Below are positions 11,049 to 11,872 of a DNA stretch of 11,872 bases, in pieces. The translations under genes were made by a program, and so were the position numbers. Origin of the DNA: Chloroflexota bacterium. GTDB taxonomy: Bacteria > Chloroflexota > Limnocylindria > QHBO01. Where the stretch lies: positions 1-11,872 of the forward strand of contig JAOUHE010000044.1 of the NCBI GenBank assembly GCA_029865285.1, written 5' to 3'. The notes beneath the pieces are model-generated. The model saw only the letters and a program-made list of their open reading frames with translations. It searched no databases and was not told where the DNA came from. Within the stretch, counting starts at the first letter, position 1. Each line of letters opens with the position of its first letter.

Positions 11049-11872
11049 ATGACCGCTGAGGGTGCAGGAACCGGAGTCTCGCCACCGATCGTCAGTCGAG
11101 GCCGACGGTTGGCCCGCTGGCTGTACGCGCGGCCACGCGTACAGCTGCGATTGCTGCTGCTCACCCCACTGGCGTGGATCGTCCTCGTCTACCTGGGCTC
11201 GCTCTTCGTCCTGCTGCTCAACGCGTTCTGGGCCAAGGACGCATTCACCGGCAAGGTCGCACCCTTCGATTGGACCCTCGACGCGTTCGAGGAGATCATC
11301 GGGAACCCGGTCTACCGCACGATCGCGCTGCGCACGGTCGGTATCGCGGTGCTCGTCACCTTGACCGATGCGCTTCTCGCTTTCCCGATCGCGTACTACA
11401 TGGCGCGCGTTGCGTCTCCGCGCACTCGTGGAGTGCTGCTCGTCGCGGTGCTCATGCCGCTCTGGGCGGCATATCTCGTCAAGGTGTACGCGTGGCGAAC
11501 CATCCTTCAGGGCAATGGATTCCTGGCCTGGGTGCTCATCCCGTTCGGGGTCGCGGGGCCGGGCCTCGACGAGTTGCCCAACGCGTGGGTCGTGCTCAGC
11601 TATCTGTGGCTGCCGTACATGATCCTGCCGATCTATGCCGGGCTCGAGCGTATCCCGAATTCCCTGCTCGAGGCATCCGCCGACCTGGGCGCGCGCGCTG
11701 GACTCACCTTCCGCAGGGTCGTCGTGCCCCTGCTCATCCCGGCGCTGGTCGCCGGCTCGATCTTCACCTTCTCGCTCAGCCTGGGGGATTACATCGTTCC
11801 CGACCTCGTCGCGGATGCGAAGTTCATCGGCAACGTCATCTACGACAACTCGGCGCTCGGCAACTTCCCGGT
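11049..11872 (+). CDS. potB: ABC transporter permease, PotB-like, truncated by window edge
   Basis: The frame from the ATG at 11049 stays open to the last base (274 codons plus 2 nt), so the C-terminus is missing. After a basic cytoplasmic start (SRGRRLARWLYARPRVQLR), membrane segments are seen at LLLLTPLAWIVLVYLGSLFV, TVGIAVLVTLTDALLAFPIA and GVLLVAVLMPLWAAYLVKVY, then around WVVLSYLWLPYMILPIYAGL and VVVPLLIPALVAGSIFTFSL. The conserved cytoplasmic EAA loop, which docks on the ATPase, reads LLEASADLGARAGLTFRRVV. The segment SLGDYIVPDLVADAKFIGNV is typical of PotB-family permeases. No strong Shine-Dalgarno precedes the ATG, and the gene follows the binding-protein gene by 108 bp that contain a strong hairpin. 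A partner permease (PotC-like) would be expected just beyond the window. Confidence 0.92.
   Translation, partial: MTAEGAGTGVSPPIVSRGRRLARWLYARPRVQLRLLLLTPLAWIVLVYLGSLFVLLLNAFWAKDAFTGKVAPFDWTLDAFEEIIGNPVYRTIALRTVGIAVLVTLTDALLAFPIAYYMARVASPRTRGVLLVAVLMPLWAAYLVKVYAWRTILQGNGFLAWVLIPFGVAGPGLDELPNAWVVLSYLWLPYMILPIYAGLERIPNSLLEASADLGARAGLTFRRVVVPLLIPALVAGSIFTFSLSLGDYIVPDLVADAKFIGNVIYDNSALGNFP

Overview
The window is about 11.9 kb of high-GC bacterial DNA, with G/C-rich third codon positions almost throughout. No rRNA, tRNA, transposase, integrase, phage or CRISPR sequence is visible. The gene families and the style of the genes point to a Chloroflexota (Limnocylindria-like) or actinobacterial-type chromosome. 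These signs are a lipoprotein polyamine-type binding protein with extra cysteines, a fused E1 alpha/beta dehydrogenase, a small Cys-rich ORF, and at least one gene that looks leaderless. The taxonomic call is an inference from style only.

Left part (1-1834): a truncated universal stress protein on the minus strand and a rubrerythrin-type diiron protein on the plus strand diverge from a shared 244-bp region, which makes a small stress/redox island. Next come a short Cys-rich reading frame with a good ribosome binding site and, converging on it, a GNAT acetyltransferase.

Middle (1861-7341): a CoA-transferase of the acetyl-CoA hydrolase/4-hydroxybutyrate CoA-transferase family lies on the plus strand, probably expressed from a leaderless promoter. 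It converges on a three-gene minus-strand operon. In transcription order the operon holds a fused thiamine-diphosphate 2-oxoacid dehydrogenase E1 (alpha+beta in one chain), an FabD-like acyltransferase joined to it by an ATGA overlap, and an AlkA-like DNA glycosylase 17 nt further on. The acyltransferase has the catalytic Ser and His but lacks the Arg that selects malonyl groups. No E2 or E3 gene lies nearby. A plausible sigma-70-type promoter with a repeated GGTAAG element sits upstream of the E1 gene.

Right part (7580-11872): an EamA/DMT-family membrane transporter (minus, GTG start with a near-perfect Shine-Dalgarno) diverges from a polyamine-type ABC transporter operon (plus). That operon is ATPase (PotA-like), lipoprotein binding protein (PotD-like, ATGA overlap), a strong intercistronic hairpin, then a PotB-like permease that runs off the window. 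The 221-bp divergent region holds an inverted repeat, a GNRA-capped hairpin and a perfect palindrome that covers the ATPase gene's ribosome binding site.

Most of the window is recognisable housekeeping, transport and stress genes. The parts most worth a second look are the E1/acyltransferase pair, the small Cys-rich ORF with an implausible antisense tail, and the structured leader of the transporter operon.
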